A stretch of 64,000 nt of DNA from Pararheinheimera marina (GTDB lineage Bacteria; Pseudomonadota; Gammaproteobacteria; Enterobacterales; Alteromonadaceae). The notes below the pieces were generated by a model, which ran no database searches, was not told the origin of the DNA, and saw only the letters and a program-made list of their open reading frames with translations. The stretch's first letter is position 1; every line of letters begins with the position of its first letter. Below, piece by piece: positions 1-7,899 of this stretch. The position numbers and the translations under genes are program-made. The stretch lies in the NCBI RefSeq assembly GCF_042654345.1, contig NZ_JBHSGB010000010.1, forward strand, positions 757,038 through 821,037, in the 5' to 3' direction.

Positions 1-34
1 AAATTTTTCAACCTGAAGTTGTAGAGGCGGATTG

Positions 35-379
35 ATGGAAACCATCGAAAAAATTAAGCAGCAGTTGGCTGAGAACCCAATCATTCTTTATATGAAAGGG
101 TCACCAAAGTTCCCAAGTTGTGGTTTCTCGGCGCAAGCTTCCCAAGCTCTGATTGCCTGTGGTGAGCCTTTTGCGTTTGTGGACATTCTGCAGCACCCGG
201 ATATCCGTGCCGAGTTGCCAAAGTTTGCCAACTGGCCAACTTTCCCACAGCTGTGGGTGGAAGGTGAGCTGGTCGGTGGTTGCGATATTATGCTGGAGAT
301 GTTTCAGCGTGGTGAACTGCAGCCTCTGGTTAAAGAAACCGCCGCCAAATACAAGCAAGACGAAACTGCGGCAGAATAA
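35..379 (+). CDS. grxD: Monothiol glutaredoxin, Grx4 family
   Basis: 114 residues, the usual length for bacterial Grx4. The monothiol active-site motif CGFS is at about residues 29-32, and the downstream WPTFPQ and GGCD motifs form the glutathione-binding surface. The family binds a [2Fe-2S] cluster as a glutathione-bridged dimer and works in cytoplasmic Fe-S cluster trafficking with BolA-type partners. I chose ATG at 35, which follows a purine-rich AGAGGCGG ribosome site, rather than the TTG just upstream. It converges on rnt, with a bidirectional hairpin between the two genes, and the same two genes are neighbours in E. coli. Assignment is secure. Confidence 0.96.
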   Translation: METIEKIKQQLAENPIILYMKGSPKFPSCGFSAQASQALIACGEPFAFVDILQHPDIRAELPKFANWPTFPQLWVEGELVGGCDIMLEMFQRGELQPLVKETAAKYKQDETAAE

Positions 380-393
380 CTGCAGCGACTGAC

Positions 394-421
394 AAAAAAG
401 GCAGCGAAGGCTGCCTTTTTA
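394..421. terminator. Bidirectional rho-independent terminator between grxD and rnt
   Basis: A perfect stem GGCAGC/GCTGCC with a 4-base loop is flanked by an A run on the left and a T run on the right, so it can end transcription from both sides of this convergent pair. Confidence 0.9.
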
Positions 422-429
422 CTGCCGGT

Positions 430-1116
430 TTAGTCGTCGGCTTCCACCAGTTCTGAGCTGTCCTGCTCAGTCTCATCGTCCGCCTCCAGCATTGGAGCAG
501 GCCAACCACCGAGCTGATGCCAGCGATTGACGATGTAACAAAAGAGTTCGGCCGTGCGTTCGGTGTCATACAAAGCGCTATGGGCTTCTTTGTTATCAAA
601 ATCGATACCCGCTTGTTTGCAGGCTTTTGCCAGTACTGTCTGGCCTAACGCCAGAGCTGCGAGCGTAGTAGTGTCAAACGACACAAACGCATGGAATGGT
701 GAGCGTTTCAGTTTAACCCTGTCTATGGCCGCATTGAGAAAGCTTTGGTCAAAGGCGGCGTTGTGTGCCACCACCACAGCCCGCTGACAGCCGGCTTCTT
801 TTTGTGCTTTGCGCACCGCTTTGCAAATTTCGGTCAGGGCTTCGCGCTCGGAAACAGCGCCACGCAACGGGTTGTGCGGGTCAATACCGTTAAACGCCAG
901 TGAGCTGGCTTCAAGGTTGGCGCCGGTAAATGGTTCAACGTGAAAATGCAGAGTTTGCGCCGGTTTCAGCTGACCATTTTCGTCCATGGTCAGCATGGTG
1001 GCAGCAATTTCCAGCAATGCATCTGTTTTTGCATTAAAGCCTGCCGTTTCGACGTCGATAACTACAGGAAAGTATCCCCGAAAACGTTGTGATAAGGGAT
1101 GTAAAGCTTGAGTCAT
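430..1116 (-). CDS. rnt: Ribonuclease T (DEDDh 3'-5' exoribonuclease)
   Basis: 228 residues, close to E. coli RNase T (215). The three exonuclease motifs of the DEDDh family are visible: VIDVETAGF near residue 20 (first D and E), HNAAFDQSF near residue 118 (second D) and HSALYDTERT near residue 180 (catalytic H and last D). The enzyme trims 3' ends of tRNA (end turnover) and of other stable RNAs in the cytoplasm as a dimer. The C-terminal tail after about residue 205 is acidic and variable. It is convergent with grxD and divergent from motY. Confidence 0.95.
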   Translation of the reverse strand: MTQALHPLSQRFRGYFPVVIDVETAGFNAKTDALLEIAATMLTMDENGQLKPAQTLHFHVEPFTGANLEASSLAFNGIDPHNPLRGAVSEREALTEICKAVRKAQKEAGCQRAVVVAHNAAFDQSFLNAAIDRVKLKRSPFHAFVSFDTTTLAALALGQTVLAKACKQAGIDFDNKEAHSALYDTERTAELFCYIVNRWHQLGGWPAPMLEADDETEQDSSELVEADD

Positions 1117-1234
1117 AAAACGCTGGTCCTGTTATGATGAACGGGCATTATGCCAAAGAAATCGGTCAGCGTCTTGTGACACCATGGTTTAGACTAAGAC
1201 TTAAACGGCTGAAATTGCTCTGTTAGGGACCGTT

Positions 1235-2101
1235 ATGCAAAAGACTGTTGTGCTTCTGGGGTGTGCTTTTTTCTCCTGCTATGCGATGGCCGGACTGCGG
1301 CAGTATTCGGCAACGCTTGAACAATCCAGCTGGTCGCTTGCCAGTAACACGCCATTGCAGTGTGAATTGCGCCATGACATCCCTCGCTTTGGTACTGCGA
1401 TGTTTACCAGTGTTGCCGGCAAGGAGCTCAACCTGAGCTTTCAGCTGGACATGCTGAAGTTACCCGATCACTACGGACTGGCTGAGGTGTTATCTGTGCC
1501 TCCGGTATGGCGGCCTGGCGAGCAAGCCAAGGCCATTACCTCGATGAAGGTATTGCGCCAGTTTGACGGTGATTTAGGCAAAGCAGAAAGCTGGACCATG
1601 CTGACTGAACTGGAGCAGGGCTACAGCCCAACCTTTTATTTCAGCGACTGGTACAGTCCATTTGACCGGGTTGCAGCCTCCTTAAACCCTATACGTTTTA
1701 TGCCGGTGATGGATGCCTTTAATCAGTGCGTCAGCCAGCTGCTGCCCTTTAATTTTGAGGACATTGCGTTCACTGTGCTGACCTATGAAAGTGGTGGGGA
1801 CAACCTGACCAAAGCGTCTAAGCAGCGGTTGCAGCAAATCGCACAGTATCTGGCGGAAGATAAAAGCATCGAAAGCATTTCCATCCAGGCCTACAGCGAT
1901 TCGTATGGCGGGCGCTGGATGAACGAGCAGTTGTCGATTAAAAGAGCCAATGCCATCAAGGATATTTTGTTAGGCTTTGGGCTGGAACAAAGCCGAATTG
2001 ATGTCGAAGGCTTTGGTGAGAAGCGCCATGTAGCCTCCAACGAAACCTCCCTTGGGCGGGCGAAAAACCGTCGGGTGGTGATCCAGATGCAGAAGCCGTA
2101 A
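1235..2101 (+). CDS. motY: Sodium-type flagellar motor protein MotY
   Basis: 288 residues with a cleavable signal peptide (hydrophobic 1-19, ending AMA-G). An N-terminal domain of about 150 residues precedes a C-terminal OmpA-like peptidoglycan-binding domain (about residues 175-285) with the typical NEQLSIKRA and GFGE elements and the terminal NRRV segment. In Vibrio, MotY with MotX forms the T ring that anchors PomAB stators of the sodium-driven polar flagellum. Location next to rnt is common for motY in marine gammaproteobacteria (from memory). ATG follows a GGGAC ribosome site. A plain OmpA-family protein is the alternative, but the length and the N-terminal domain fit MotY better. Confidence 0.85.
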   Translation: MQKTVVLLGCAFFSCYAMAGLRQYSATLEQSSWSLASNTPLQCELRHDIPRFGTAMFTSVAGKELNLSFQLDMLKLPDHYGLAEVLSVPPVWRPGEQAKAITSMKVLRQFDGDLGKAESWTMLTELEQGYSPTFYFSDWYSPFDRVAASLNPIRFMPVMDAFNQCVSQLLPFNFEDIAFTVLTYESGGDNLTKASKQRLQQIAQYLAEDKSIESISIQAYSDSYGGRWMNEQLSIKRANAIKDILLGFGLEQSRIDVEGFGEKRHVASNETSLGRAKNRRVVIQMQKP

Positions 2102-2129
2102 GGCCTGCACCTGTTCGAGTAGCTATGCG

Positions 2130-2158
2130 AAACCACTGGTTTATCCGGTGGTTTTTTT
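2130..2158 (+). terminator. Terminator after motY
   Basis: A nine-base stem (AACCACTGG pairing with CCGGTGGTT, one G-T pair) with a short TTTAT loop is followed by seven T residues. It overlaps the last bases of the convergent mnmC gene. Confidence 0.8.
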
Positions 2159-3977
2159 ATTTGGGCTGAAAACGGTCTGGCCGCAATGCCTTGAGCTGCT
2201 GGAGCGATAGCGCAACAGGTTCATCTGACAGCAAGGCGTTCAGGCTATTGGCTAAAAGAGGCGCCCAGGTTAAGCCGCGCGCGGCCAGTGCACCCAGCAC
2301 CCAAATGCCTTCGTGATTGCCCAGTAAGGGCAAATGATCCGGTACAGTGGCGCGCATGCCAGCTTTGGCCGAATGCACCCGCACATCGCTAAACCAGTCT
2401 GGTGCAGACAGCACCTGGTTGACCAAATTAATATTGTACTGGTTGTCTTCGTCTTTGAGGTCCGGCGTCGGGCTTTGCCTGTCAAAAGTCGCACCTACCG
2501 AATGCAGGCCCTGATCCGCCGGGGTGATATAGCCCTTATGGCAAATCACGGTTTTTAAGCCATGCATTTTTTCGGACTCAAGGTGGCTGACCTGACCGCG
2601 AACTTTTCGCTGCGGCAATGTTGCGCTGGGCCAAAGCTCGGTCAGCTGTGCGCCTGTGGCTAAAATCAGCTGATCGGCGCTGAAATCGCCCTGGTTGCTT
2701 ACTGCATGCCCTGCAGTGACAGACCGAACCTGACAATTAAATTCAAAGCGCACCCCCTGATTTTGCAGCCATCCGGTTAAGGTCTGGCAAATTTGCTGCG
2801 GACACAGCCAGCCAGCTTGCGGGAAATACAATGCCGAAAAGGGCAGCCGCAGCCCGGCTATATTGCTGGCTTCGGTGGCACTGACTGCCTGGTAGAGGCT
2901 GCTGGGGCGGCTGGCTATTTTTTGCTGGCGCAGTGCTAATTCATCCGTGCAGGCCAGTTGCAACAGACCACACCAACCCACAGCAAAACCCAGCTCAGCT
3001 TGCAGCCTGCGATACCACTGCGTGGCAAACTGAAAGCTTTGAGTGCTTAAGGCTGACATCAGGCTGTAATCGGCATGTAAATTCGGATACAGCGCTCCCT
3101 GGCGATTCTGGCTGGCGCTCTCGCCAGGCCCTGAGTCTGCACAAAGTACGGTAACCCGCCACCCAGCCTGATGCAACATTACCGCGCTGCAAAGGCCGGC
3201 GAGGCCCGCGCCGATAATCAGTGCGCTTTGGGACTGCGCTTGGTCGGCAACCTGAGATTCTGGATGGCGAGCCACCAGCATTTCCCGTTTGCGGCCATAG
3301 CCCTTGATTTTTTGCACAGCGAAACCTGCAGCGGCAAGGCCCCGTTTCACCAAACCAGCGCTGGTAAAGGTGGAAACTGTGGTGCCTGGTTGACTCAACC
3401 TGAACATGCCGTGGAACAGGCTGTCTTGCCACATATCCGGATTTTTACTGGGGGCAAAGCCGTCCAGATACCAGGCGTCCGCTTTATTTTGCAGCGGAAT
3501 TTGTGGCAGTAGCTCGTTCACGTCGCCAAGCCATAAATCCAGCACCACAGTGCCATTATCCAGCCAAAGCCGTTGTGGGCCAGGAAACGCCGCAGGGTAA
3601 GCGGCAATCAATTCCGCGCTGAGCTCCGCCAGTGCCGGCCAGGCGGTCAGGGCTTGTTGCAAATCGGCCTTTTGCAGCGGGTATTTTTCGAAGCTGGAAA
3701 AGTACAGACGTTTGCAGCCGCAGCCTTCCGCACGGGCTTCGCGAAAACGTTGCCAGGTCAGCAGAAAATTCAGCCCGGTGCCAAAACCGGTTTCAAAAAT
3801 ATGAAAAAAATCTTTAGGATGAGCAAACCAGCGGTCAGGTAGCTGATTCTGCTGCAGAAAAACGTAGTCGGTCTCCAATAAGCCATTGTCATTGGAGAAA
3901 TACACGTCATCAAATAAATCCGAAACCGGTGTGCCGGTTTCGTTGTAATGCAGTTGGGCGTGTTGCAGTTGGGTCAT
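2157..3977 (-). CDS. mnmC: Bifunctional tRNA mnm5s2U34 biosynthesis enzyme MnmC
   Basis: 606 residues, somewhat shorter than E. coli MnmC (668). The N-terminal part (about 1-230) is the SAM-dependent methyltransferase domain (MnmC2), with the glycine-rich segment FETGFGTGLNF near residue 63. The C-terminal part is the FAD oxidoreductase (MnmC1), starting at the dinucleotide-binding motif IIGAGLAGL near residue 255. Together they remove the carboxymethyl group of cmnm5U34 and methylate the resulting nm5U34 in the wobble position of several tRNAs. It is divergent from fabB, the same neighbourhood as in E. coli. Confidence 0.94.
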   Translation of the reverse strand: MTQLQHAQLHYNETGTPVSDLFDDVYFSNDNGLLETDYVFLQQNQLPDRWFAHPKDFFHIFETGFGTGLNFLLTWQRFREARAEGCGCKRLYFSSFEKYPLQKADLQQALTAWPALAELSAELIAAYPAAFPGPQRLWLDNGTVVLDLWLGDVNELLPQIPLQNKADAWYLDGFAPSKNPDMWQDSLFHGMFRLSQPGTTVSTFTSAGLVKRGLAAAGFAVQKIKGYGRKREMLVARHPESQVADQAQSQSALIIGAGLAGLCSAVMLHQAGWRVTVLCADSGPGESASQNRQGALYPNLHADYSLMSALSTQSFQFATQWYRRLQAELGFAVGWCGLLQLACTDELALRQQKIASRPSSLYQAVSATEASNIAGLRLPFSALYFPQAGWLCPQQICQTLTGWLQNQGVRFEFNCQVRSVTAGHAVSNQGDFSADQLILATGAQLTELWPSATLPQRKVRGQVSHLESEKMHGLKTVICHKGYITPADQGLHSVGATFDRQSPTPDLKDEDNQYNINLVNQVLSAPDWFSDVRVHSAKAGMRATVPDHLPLLGNHEGIWVLGALAARGLTWAPLLANSLNALLSDEPVALSLQQLKALRPDRFQPK

Positions 3978-4033
3978 AAAAATCTCTCATGAATTGACGC
4001 CATTGTAACTCAGCTGCAATCAAAGCCGATAAT

Positions 4034-4051
4034 AGTGTACAACTGTGCGCT
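4034..4051. promoter_or_regulatory. Palindromic operator upstream of fabB (FabR/DesT-like)
   Basis: The 18 bp site AGTGTACAACTGTGCGCT is an imperfect palindrome 83 bp before the fabB start. A copy with one difference lies at 46378-46395 in front of the ferredoxin reductase/desaturase genes, so the site is shared by two unsaturated fatty acid loci. Its GTACA-type half-sites resemble what I remember of FabR/DesT operators in E. coli and Pseudomonas. The regulator gene is not in this window. That the site exists and is duplicated is seen; the regulator is inferred. Confidence 0.6.
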
Positions 4052-4133
4052 GAAAGCGGACCAGTTTCTGAACGAAACTCCGTACAATGACGGCAATTGA
4101 TTACAAAGGGCGAAGGCCACGACTGGAGACAAC

Positions 4134-5348
4134 ATGAAAAGAGCAGTGATCACAGGGTTAGGTATAGTGTCGAGCATTGGCAACAATCAGCAGGAAGTGC
4201 TGGCCTCGTTGCAACAAGGTCGCTCCGGCATCGCCTTTTCTCAGGAATTCGCTGATATGGGGCTGCGCTCTCAGGTGTGGGGCCAGATTAACATTGACAC
4301 AGCCGCACTGATTGACCGCAAAGCCTTACGTTTTATGGGCGATGCCGCTGCCTATGCGTACATTTCAATGCAGCAGGCCATTGAAGACGCAGGTTTGACG
4401 CCAGAGCAGGTGTCGAATTTCCGCACTGGTCTGGTGGTGGGGTCAGGTGGCGCCTCGTCAAAAACGCAAATTGAAGCGGCAGACACCTTGCGCGAAAAAG
4501 GCGTCAAGCGGGTTGGTCCTTATGCCGTGCCTAAGACCATGTCGAGCACCTGTTCTGCTTGTCTGGCAACCCCATTTGAAATTAAAGGCGTGAACTACTC
4601 CATCAGTTCAGCCTGTGCCACCAGCGCGCACTGTATTGGTCATGCACTGGAACTGATCCAGCTGGGTAAACAGGACATTATTTTTGCCGGTGGTGGCGAA
4701 GAAGTGCACTGGACACTGGCCATGGAGTTCGACGCCATGGGCGCTTTGTCGACCAAATACAATGAAGATCCAAGCAAAGCCTCCCGTACTTATGATGCCG
4801 ACCGTGATGGCTTCGTGATCAGCGGCGGTGGCGGTATTCTGGTGATTGAAGAGCTGGAACATGCCCTGGCCCGTGGCGCCAAAATTTATGCGGAAATCGT
4901 CGGTTACGGCGCGACGTCTGATGGTTACGATATGGTTGCACCAAGCGGCGAAGGTGCAGTGCGCTGCATGCAGATGGCGATGCAGGGTGTGAATGCCCCA
5001 ATTGACTACATCAACACCCATGGCACCAGTACCCCGGTGGGGGATGTCAAAGAACTGGGTGCGATTCAGCAGGTATTTGGTGGTAACTCGCCAGCTATCA
5101 GTGCGACCAAGGCGATGACAGGCCATGCATTAGGCGCTGCAGGCGTGCATGAAGCTATCTATTCGGTGCTGATGATGGAACACAACTTTGTGGCGCCTTC
5201 GATCAATATCGGTCAACTGGACGAAGCGGCAGCTGGTCTGAATATCGTGACGCAAAGCCGTGAAGCCAAACTAAACACCGTGATGTCGAACAGCTTCGGT
5301 TTTGGTGGCACCAATGCCACGCTGATTTTCAGTAAATACCAGGGCTAA
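4134..5348 (+). CDS. fabB: 3-oxoacyl-[ACP] synthase I
   Basis: 404 residues, as in E. coli FabB. The Cys-His-His catalytic triad is present: C161 (in SSACATSAH), H296 (in NTHGTSTPVGD) and H331 (in KAMTGHALGAAG). It is a cytoplasmic condensing enzyme of type II fatty acid synthesis, needed for elongating the unsaturated branch made with FabA. ATG follows a GGAGAC ribosome site. It stands alone, divergent from mnmC and closed by a strong terminator. Upstream lies an 18 bp palindrome shared with the desaturase operon. FabF is the main alternative, but the length and the mnmC neighbour favour FabB. Confidence 0.95.
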   Translation: MKRAVITGLGIVSSIGNNQQEVLASLQQGRSGIAFSQEFADMGLRSQVWGQINIDTAALIDRKALRFMGDAAAYAYISMQQAIEDAGLTPEQVSNFRTGLVVGSGGASSKTQIEAADTLREKGVKRVGPYAVPKTMSSTCSACLATPFEIKGVNYSISSACATSAHCIGHALELIQLGKQDIIFAGGGEEVHWTLAMEFDAMGALSTKYNEDPSKASRTYDADRDGFVISGGGGILVIEELEHALARGAKIYAEIVGYGATSDGYDMVAPSGEGAVRCMQMAMQGVNAPIDYINTHGTSTPVGDVKELGAIQQVFGGNSPAISATKAMTGHALGAAGVHEAIYSVLMMEHNFVAPSINIGQLDEAAAGLNIVTQSREAKLNTVMSNSFGFGGTNATLIFSKYQG

Positions 5349-5368
5349 ATTCGTTCTGACACTGTGAT

Positions 5369-5406
5369 AAAGGCGGTACAGTCGCGCGACTGTGCCGCCT
5401 TTTTTA
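5369..5406 (+). terminator. Terminator after fabB
   Basis: A long hairpin (AAGGCGG and ACAGTCG arms pairing with CGACTGT and CCGCCTT, with one mismatch) is followed by six T residues. Confidence 0.9.
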
Positions 5407-5555
5407 TGGTCTGCACTTTATCGCCCCTCTATTCATTGGCGGGTCACTGGCTTTTCAACATCAACATCGACATCAATATCAGCGCCAGATATTTTTGCTG
5501 TGTTCTGCAGGTTCTTTAGTACAATGCCGGCCAATGCGCAGTTACTGGGGGCCTT

Positions 5556-6671
5556 ATGCTGATTTACGCCGACGACAATATGCCGTATGCCCGGGAGTTT
5601 TTTTCCCACCTGGGAGAAGTCCGCTTATTTGCCGGGCGTACAGTACAGCCTTCGGAACTGCAGGATGCCGATGTGCTGTTGGTCCGTTCTGTCACCAAAG
5701 TCAATCAGGCGCTGATTGCTGCTTGTCCACAGTTGAAGTTTGTCGGCACAGCCACCATAGGCATTGACCATATTGACCGTGAAGCTTTAGCTGCGCGCGG
5801 TATAGGATTTAGCAGTGCGCCCGGCTGTAATGCGCAGTCTGTGCTCGAGTATGTGCTCAGTAGCCTGTTCTGGCTGACAGAAAAATACCAATGGGATTTG
5901 CACAGTAAAACAGTAGGCGTGGTTGGTGTGGGTAATATAGGCCGGTTGGTGGTCAAAGCATTACAAGCCATGGGGTTGAATGTGCTGCAATGCGATCCGC
6001 TGCGTGCAGCGCAAGAGCCTTATTTTCCTCACCTTAGTCTTCAGCAGTTACTGCCACAAGTGGATATACTGACCTTGCATGTGCCATTAACCCGGCAAGG
6101 TTTGTGGCCGACAGAACAGCTGATTGGCCCTCGTGAGTTAAAGCAACTCAAGCCAGATTGTGCACTGATCAATGCATGTCGTGGAGAAGTTGTTGATAAT
6201 CAGGCTCTGCTTGCTGAAGCGAATACAGGCAGTGGGCGGCCTTTAGTGCTGGATGTTTGGGCCAACGAGCCGGACATACTGCAGGCGCTGATTCCCCATT
6301 GCGACATTGCGACGGCGCATATCGCCGGTCACAGCGTGGAAGGCAAGGCCCGTGGCACGGAAATGTTGTATCAGGCGTTGTGCGATCAGCTTGGCCACAG
6401 CGCAGAGCTTAACCTGACGCAGGTACTGCCCGAGGCGCAATTTACCGAGTTAAAAATAAATTCGAATTTTAGCCTTTTAGATGTCCAAAATTTAACCCGG
6501 CTGTTATATGATGTGCGCCGGGACGACGCATTGTTCCGGCTGCATTTGCAGCATAAAGGTTTTGACTGGCTCAGAAAGTCATACCCAGCCCGGCGCGAAT
6601 ACAGTTCGCTGCGGCTGAGCGGTACTCAGGTACCCACATATTTAAAAGAATTAGGGTTTAGCAGCCAGTAG
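5556..6671 (+). CDS. pdxB: Erythronate-4-phosphate dehydrogenase
   Basis: 371 residues (E. coli 378). It belongs to the D-2-hydroxyacid dehydrogenase family, with the NAD-binding motif GVVGVGNIGRL near residue 118, the catalytic Arg in NACRGEVVDN near residue 208 and the catalytic His in AHIAGHS near residue 254. The C-terminal dimerisation extension of PdxB is present. It oxidises 4-phosphoerythronate in the DXP-dependent pyridoxal phosphate pathway. ATG follows a GGGGG ribosome site. It is 16 bp from asd, so the two are likely cotranscribed, as pdxB and usg are in E. coli. Confidence 0.95.
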   Translation: MLIYADDNMPYAREFFSHLGEVRLFAGRTVQPSELQDADVLLVRSVTKVNQALIAACPQLKFVGTATIGIDHIDREALAARGIGFSSAPGCNAQSVLEYVLSSLFWLTEKYQWDLHSKTVGVVGVGNIGRLVVKALQAMGLNVLQCDPLRAAQEPYFPHLSLQQLLPQVDILTLHVPLTRQGLWPTEQLIGPRELKQLKPDCALINACRGEVVDNQALLAEANTGSGRPLVLDVWANEPDILQALIPHCDIATAHIAGHSVEGKARGTEMLYQALCDQLGHSAELNLTQVLPEAQFTELKINSNFSLLDVQNLTRLLYDVRRDDALFRLHLQHKGFDWLRKSYPARREYSSLRLSGTQVPTYLKELGFSSQ

Positions 6672-6687
6672 CAGAGGGGATTATCCA

Positions 6688-7707
6688 ATGGCTCAGCAAT
6701 ACGATATCGCTGTTTTAGGTGCAACAGGTCTGGTTGGTCAGCACCTGCTGGAAATTCTGGAACAGCGCAATTTTCCGGTAAACAACTTATACCCATTGGC
6801 CAGCGCGCGCTCTGCTGGCGGCACAGTGACCTTTAAGGGTAAACAGGTAGAAGTGCTGGATGCTGAGACCTTTGACTGGGCTAAGGTGCAGATTGGCTTG
6901 TTCTCCGCTGGTGGCAGTGTATCTGCTGTGTATGCGCCTCGCGCGGCTGAAGCGGGTTGTGTGGTCATTGATAACACCTCCCATTACCGCTACGAAGCGG
7001 ATATTCCGTTGGTCGTGCCTGAAGTGAATGCCCACGCCATTGCCGATTACCGTAACCGTAACATCATTGCCAACCCAAACTGTTCAACCATTCAGATGCT
7101 GGTGGCGTTAAAACCTATTCATGACGCGGTGGGCATTAGCCGGATTAACGTGGCAACTTATCAGTCTGTGGCTGGTGCCGGCCAGAAAGGAGTTGAAACT
7201 CTGGCGTCTGAGACTGCGCAATTACTTAACGGCCGTCCGCTGGAGTCCAACGGCAAGTTTGCTCGTCAGATCGCCTTTAACGCCATCCCGCAAATTGACG
7301 TGTTTATGGACAATGGTTACACCAAAGAAGAAATGAAAATGCACTGGGAAACCCAAAAAATCATGGGTGATGACAGCATTGCCGTGAATGCAACGGCTGT
7401 ACGTGTGCCGGTGTTTTATGGTCATGCCGAAGCTGTGCATATCGAAACCCGTCATCCAATCAGTGTTGAACAGGTGAAAGCACTGTTAGCCAACGCCCCC
7501 GGCATTGTGTTGATGGAAGAGGATGCCGATTACCCGACGCAGGTAGAAAATGCCGCCGGGCAGGATGACGTCTTTGTTGGCCGTATTCGCAAAGATTTCA
7601 CCCACGAGCATGGGCTGAACCTCTGGGTTGTGGCTGACAATATCCGCAAAGGGGCTGCGACCAACAGCATCCAGATCGCTGAACATTTGATCCGCGATTA
7701 CCTCTAA
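6688..7707 (+). CDS. asd: Aspartate-semialdehyde dehydrogenase (Usg/Asd2 type)
   Basis: 339 residues. The N-terminal Rossmann motif GATGLVGQHLLEIL is at about 10-23, the catalytic Cys is in NPNCST near residue 132, and the substrate-binding His is in HIETRHP near residue 250. It catalyses NADP-dependent formation of aspartate semialdehyde from aspartyl phosphate for Lys, Met, Thr and diaminopimelate. The position between pdxB and fimV-truA is where E. coli has usg and Pseudomonas has asd/usg. The intact Cys and His argue for a working enzyme, not a Usg paralogue. A second asd elsewhere in the genome cannot be excluded. Confidence 0.88.
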   Translation: MAQQYDIAVLGATGLVGQHLLEILEQRNFPVNNLYPLASARSAGGTVTFKGKQVEVLDAETFDWAKVQIGLFSAGGSVSAVYAPRAAEAGCVVIDNTSHYRYEADIPLVVPEVNAHAIADYRNRNIIANPNCSTIQMLVALKPIHDAVGISRINVATYQSVAGAGQKGVETLASETAQLLNGRPLESNGKFARQIAFNAIPQIDVFMDNGYTKEEMKMHWETQKIMGDDSIAVNATAVRVPVFYGHAEAVHIETRHPISVEQVKALLANAPGIVLMEEDADYPTQVENAAGQDDVFVGRIRKDFTHEHGLNLWVVADNIRKGAATNSIQIAEHLIRDYL

Positions 7708-7718
7708 TCTCTCCAGAC

Positions 7719-7752
7719 CACAAAGGCCCGTTAACGGGCCTTTGTGCTTTTT
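7719..7752 (+). terminator. Terminator after asd
   Basis: A perfect 12-base stem CACAAAGGCCCG/CGGGCCTTTGTG around TTAA is followed by a T-rich stretch. Confidence 0.85.
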
Positions 7753-7899
7753 GTTGCCATATCCTTATTCAAGCCCCTGAAAAATCTGCCGATAATCCAG
7801 AACATAAGCATGGCTTAGCCTGGTTAACTGGTTTAGTATTTTGTTGTGGAACAATGTTTGCAGGACAAAATGTCCAATCGGAGCCTTAAGGGATCATCA

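Noticed and set aside
4051..4067. Possible FadR site next to the fabB operator
   Set aside because: Only the right half (CGGACCAGTT) fits the remembered consensus; the left half does not pair with it.
5450..5485. Short CAACAT/CGACAT/CAATAT hexamer repeat before pdxB
   Set aside because: Three or four degenerate hexamers, too short for a functional repeat claim and not a CRISPR.
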